Assembly: GCF_000294495.1 (NCBI RefSeq)
Contig: NC_018526.1
Span: 372,001 to 436,000, forward strand
Direction of reading: 5' to 3'
DNA from: Streptococcus suis S735
Lineage (GTDB): Bacteria > Bacillota > Bacilli > Lactobacillales > Streptococcaceae
DNA: 64,000 nt
A program made the translations under genes and the position numbers. The notes beneath the pieces are model-generated. The model searched no databases and was not told the origin of the DNA. It saw only the letters and a program-made list of their open reading frames with translations. The stretch's first letter is position 1, and the number at the start of each line of letters is the position of its first letter. Below, piece by piece: positions 62,298 through 64,000 of the stretch.

Positions 62298-63299
62298 ATG
62301 ATTGAAGTAAAAACATTTGATGAAAAAGCAAAACTGTATTGCTTGGAAAACAAGAATGGGATGCAGGTAACCTTGACGGATTTTGGTGCCAGAGTGGTGG
62401 AAGTGCTTTTGCCAGTAGAAGAAAATGGCGGTCTACGGAATGTCAGTTTAGCTGCCAAGTCGGATGATGATTACCGTAAGACAGATTTGTACCCTGGTTC
62501 AACTATTGTCCCAGTAGCGGGGCGTATTTCAGGTGCCCAAGCTGAGATAGAGGGAACAAGCTACCATTTCACAGAAAATGAACCTGGTAGGACTCTACAC
62601 GGTGGGGTTGACACGGCAAATGAGCAGTACTGGGACGTTGAGCTAGACCATGAGAGAAATCAAGTGACCTTTGGTATGGTCCTAAAAGATGGTTTTAATG
62701 GCTTTCCTGGTGATGTGAGGGTCAAGGCTATTTATTGTTTGACGGATAAAAATGAATTGACAGTTGACTACCAGGCTGTATCGGATAAGGATACGATTTT
62801 TAATCCGACCAACCATATCTATTTCAACTTGACTGGTGATTTTCAACGGTCAGTTGCCGAGCACCGTATTAAAATTGCTGCCAATCACTATGCTCCGCTT
62901 GGGGAGGATAACCTGCCAACGGGTGTCTTAGAAGATGTGACAGGGACGCCGTTTGATTTTAGAGATTTTGCGCCTTTTGCTCAGGGATTTGATAGCCAAT
63001 ATCCTCAAAATGTGTTGGTAAAAGGCTATGACCACCCATGGTTATTGGAAGAGGTGGATATTCCGGTAGAAGTTTTGAGTCCAGATGGGAAAATTGGACT
63101 CAGTGTCAAAACCAACCAGCCTGCGGTCGTTATTTATACATATAATTTTCCTGTTGAAGCTTTGGCCTGTTACCATGGTGTCTTTAGTTTAGAGTGTCAG
63201 GCCTTGCCAAATGCATGCAATGTCGATGGATTTGGTTCGATTTTGTTAGAACAAGGAGAAGAATTTTTGTCTAAAACGACCTATCGTTTTACTTGGTAA
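62298..63299 (+). CDS. galM: Aldose 1-epimerase (mutarotase)
   Basis: A 333-residue GalM that interconverts alpha and beta anomers of galactose and glucose. Signature parts are YPGSTIVPVAGRISGA, GRTLHGGVDTANEQYWDVE (catalytic His region), FNPTNHIYFNL and the C-terminal FSLECQALPNACN with the general base Glu. It follows the PTS genes as in pneumococcus. GTGAGGAAAAG precedes the ATG. Confidence 0.93.
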   Translation: MIEVKTFDEKAKLYCLENKNGMQVTLTDFGARVVEVLLPVEENGGLRNVSLAAKSDDDYRKTDLYPGSTIVPVAGRISGAQAEIEGTSYHFTENEPGRTLHGGVDTANEQYWDVELDHERNQVTFGMVLKDGFNGFPGDVRVKAIYCLTDKNELTVDYQAVSDKDTIFNPTNHIYFNLTGDFQRSVAEHRIKIAANHYAPLGEDNLPTGVLEDVTGTPFDFRDFAPFAQGFDSQYPQNVLVKGYDHPWLLEEVDIPVEVLSPDGKIGLSVKTNQPAVVIYTYNFPVEALACYHGVFSLECQALPNACNVDGFGSILLEQGEEFLSKTTYRFTW

Positions 63300-63312
63300 A
63301 AAAATGGGGACT

Positions 63313-63341
63313 CTAACTGTGTTACAGTTAGGGTTTTCTTG
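63313..63341 (+). terminator. galM terminator
   Basis: CTAACTGT and ACAGTTAG form a perfect eight-base stem (63313-63320 with 63324-63331), followed by a T-rich stretch. Confidence 0.7.
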
Positions 63342-63357
63342 TGTTTTCTAGAAAATA

Positions 63358-63366
63358 TGGTATAAT
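63358..63366 (+). promoter_or_regulatory. Extended -10 promoter of the DUF1912 gene
   Basis: TGGTATAAT, an extended -10 box, lies 42 bases before the ATG. Confidence 0.55.
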
Positions 63367-63408
63367 AAACCGGTGTGTTTCAATCGAAGCAGGCGAAAGA
63401 GGAAAATA

Positions 63409-63663
63409 ATGACAAAAGAACAAGAATTTTTAAAAGAATTTGAGGCTTGGGTCAACACTCAGGTCATGGTAAACGAGATGGCGGTTGAAGAAAGTCGTCG
63501 TGTCTTGGAAGAAGACAAGGATGAGCGTGCAGCGGATGCTTATATTCGTTATGAGAGCAAGCTGGATGCCTATCGATTCATTCAAGGGAAATTTGCCAAC
63601 TACCATGCTGGCAAAGGTTTTCATGATTTGCCAGATGAGTTGTTTGGTCAAAGGCATTATTAA
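63409..63663 (+). CDS. DUF1912 family protein
   Basis: An 84-residue acidic helical protein that I match to the streptococcal family DUF1912 (EFLKEFEAWVNTQVMVNEMA, DAYIRYESKLDAYRFIQGKF). Function unknown. The ATG at 63409 after AAGAGGA is chosen; an upstream in-frame ATG-like start lies too close to the promoter. It is followed after 14 bases by the next gene. Confidence 0.82.
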   Translation: MTKEQEFLKEFEAWVNTQVMVNEMAVEESRRVLEEDKDERAADAYIRYESKLDAYRFIQGKFANYHAGKGFHDLPDELFGQRHY

Positions 63664-63677
63664 GGAGAGGAGTTAAC

Positions 63678-64000
63678 ATGGCAAAGAAAAAAGTAAATCG
63701 AAAAAAACAATTGAAAAAACAATTAGCAGACTTGAAACGTGCAGGTCGTGTAGGTCTTGAAAGAGCTGCAGAGGTAGTAGAGACAGTTGCTCACAAGGCT
63801 GAGGCTGTAGTAGAGCGTACTGTGGAACAAGTGAAAGAAGTTGTAGCAGAGGTGACTTCTTCAGCGACTTCATTGGAAGACTTTTTGGCGCTTCCTGAGT
63901 TGGAAGGCATTGCGGCAGCACGTTTGGAAACCTTCTACGAAGCAGGTATTCAATCTGTGGCTGATTTTGCAAACCATACAGAAAAAGAGCTCTTGGCTCT
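63678..64000 (+). CDS. Lysine-rich protein with helix-hairpin-helix-like domain (cut by window end)
   Basis: A frame open from the ATG at 63678 (AGGAGAGGAG ahead) to the window end, 107 codons so far. It begins with a basic segment (MAKKKVNRKKQLKKQLADLK), then an alanine/valine/glutamate-rich helical stretch, then LEDFLALPELEGIAAARLET and FYEAGIQSVADFANHTEKEL, which look like helix-hairpin-helix repeats that bind DNA. No function is assigned. Confidence 0.7.
   Translation, partial: MAKKKVNRKKQLKKQLADLKRAGRVGLERAAEVVETVAHKAEAVVERTVEQVKEVVAEVTSSATSLEDFLALPELEGIAAARLETFYEAGIQSVADFANHTEKELLA

Overview
The window is a stretch of a low-GC Gram-positive chromosome. Gene content and 16S rRNA sequence point to Streptococcus, and gene order plus the variable 16S regions fit Streptococcus suis or a very close relative (recognised from memory, not searched). 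Most of it is conserved core genome. The accessory signals are small: BOX-like repeats, one broken gene, one insertion-sequence remnant and one repeat array.

Layout. 1-8.2 kb is a maltose/maltodextrin block: malQ-malP (4-alpha-glucanotransferase and phosphorylase), a TreR-like GntR regulator on the other strand, and mapP-malT (maltose 6'-phosphate phosphatase plus maltose-type PTS permease). Both sugar operons carry two GCAAACGTTTGC-like operators. 8.2-9.2 kb is a PadR/DUF2812 pair with a dyad-rich promoter; 9.3-10.0 kb is a YebC-family gene, followed by an unusual hairpin-rich repeat array. 10.5-17.3 kb holds an ECF transporter split in two: SAM hydroxide adenosyltransferase plus S component first, then an unknown gene, trhO and a VOC pseudogene, then the fused ATPase and EcfT.

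17.5-26.4 kb is envelope, division and RNA biology: a cold-shock gene, rsmG, pbp1A-recU, ypsA, gpsB, RNase P RNA, an rRNA methyltransferase, mapZ and luxS. 26.5-41.5 kb runs rny, gmk-rpoZ-priA, fmt-rsmB-phpP-stkP, liaFSR, a HAD-cyclophilin fusion and an S1-domain gene. 41.5-45.8 kb has cysK, a YigZ gene, the late competence pair comFA-comFC under a ComX-type cin-box, and hpf. 45.8-52.0 kb is a complete rRNA operon (P1/P2, 16S, tRNA-Ala, 23S, 5S) plus nine tRNAs. 52.0-52.6 kb is an ISL3-family transposase remnant cut by a BOX-like end. 52.6-55.7 kb has rlmD, recX, an ntdP-like gene and a DUF960 gene. 55.8-63.3 kb has two convergent GntR regulators and a beta-galactosidase plus mannose-family PTS operon ending in galM. 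The window ends with a DUF1912 gene and the start of an HhH-like protein.

How parts connect. MalT would import maltose as maltose 6'-phosphate, MapP would release maltose, and MalQ/MalP would convert glucan to glucose and glucose 1-phosphate. PhpP/StkP and LiaFSR form a cell-wall signalling hub next to pbp1A, gpsB and mapZ. BgaC trims terminal beta-galactose, the PTS imports the sugar and GalM handles anomers. The most interesting signals are BOX-like elements lying in the first codons of open reading frames with reconstructable empty sites, several promoters placed for leaderless mRNA, and a hairpin between the Shine-Dalgarno and start codon of phpP.
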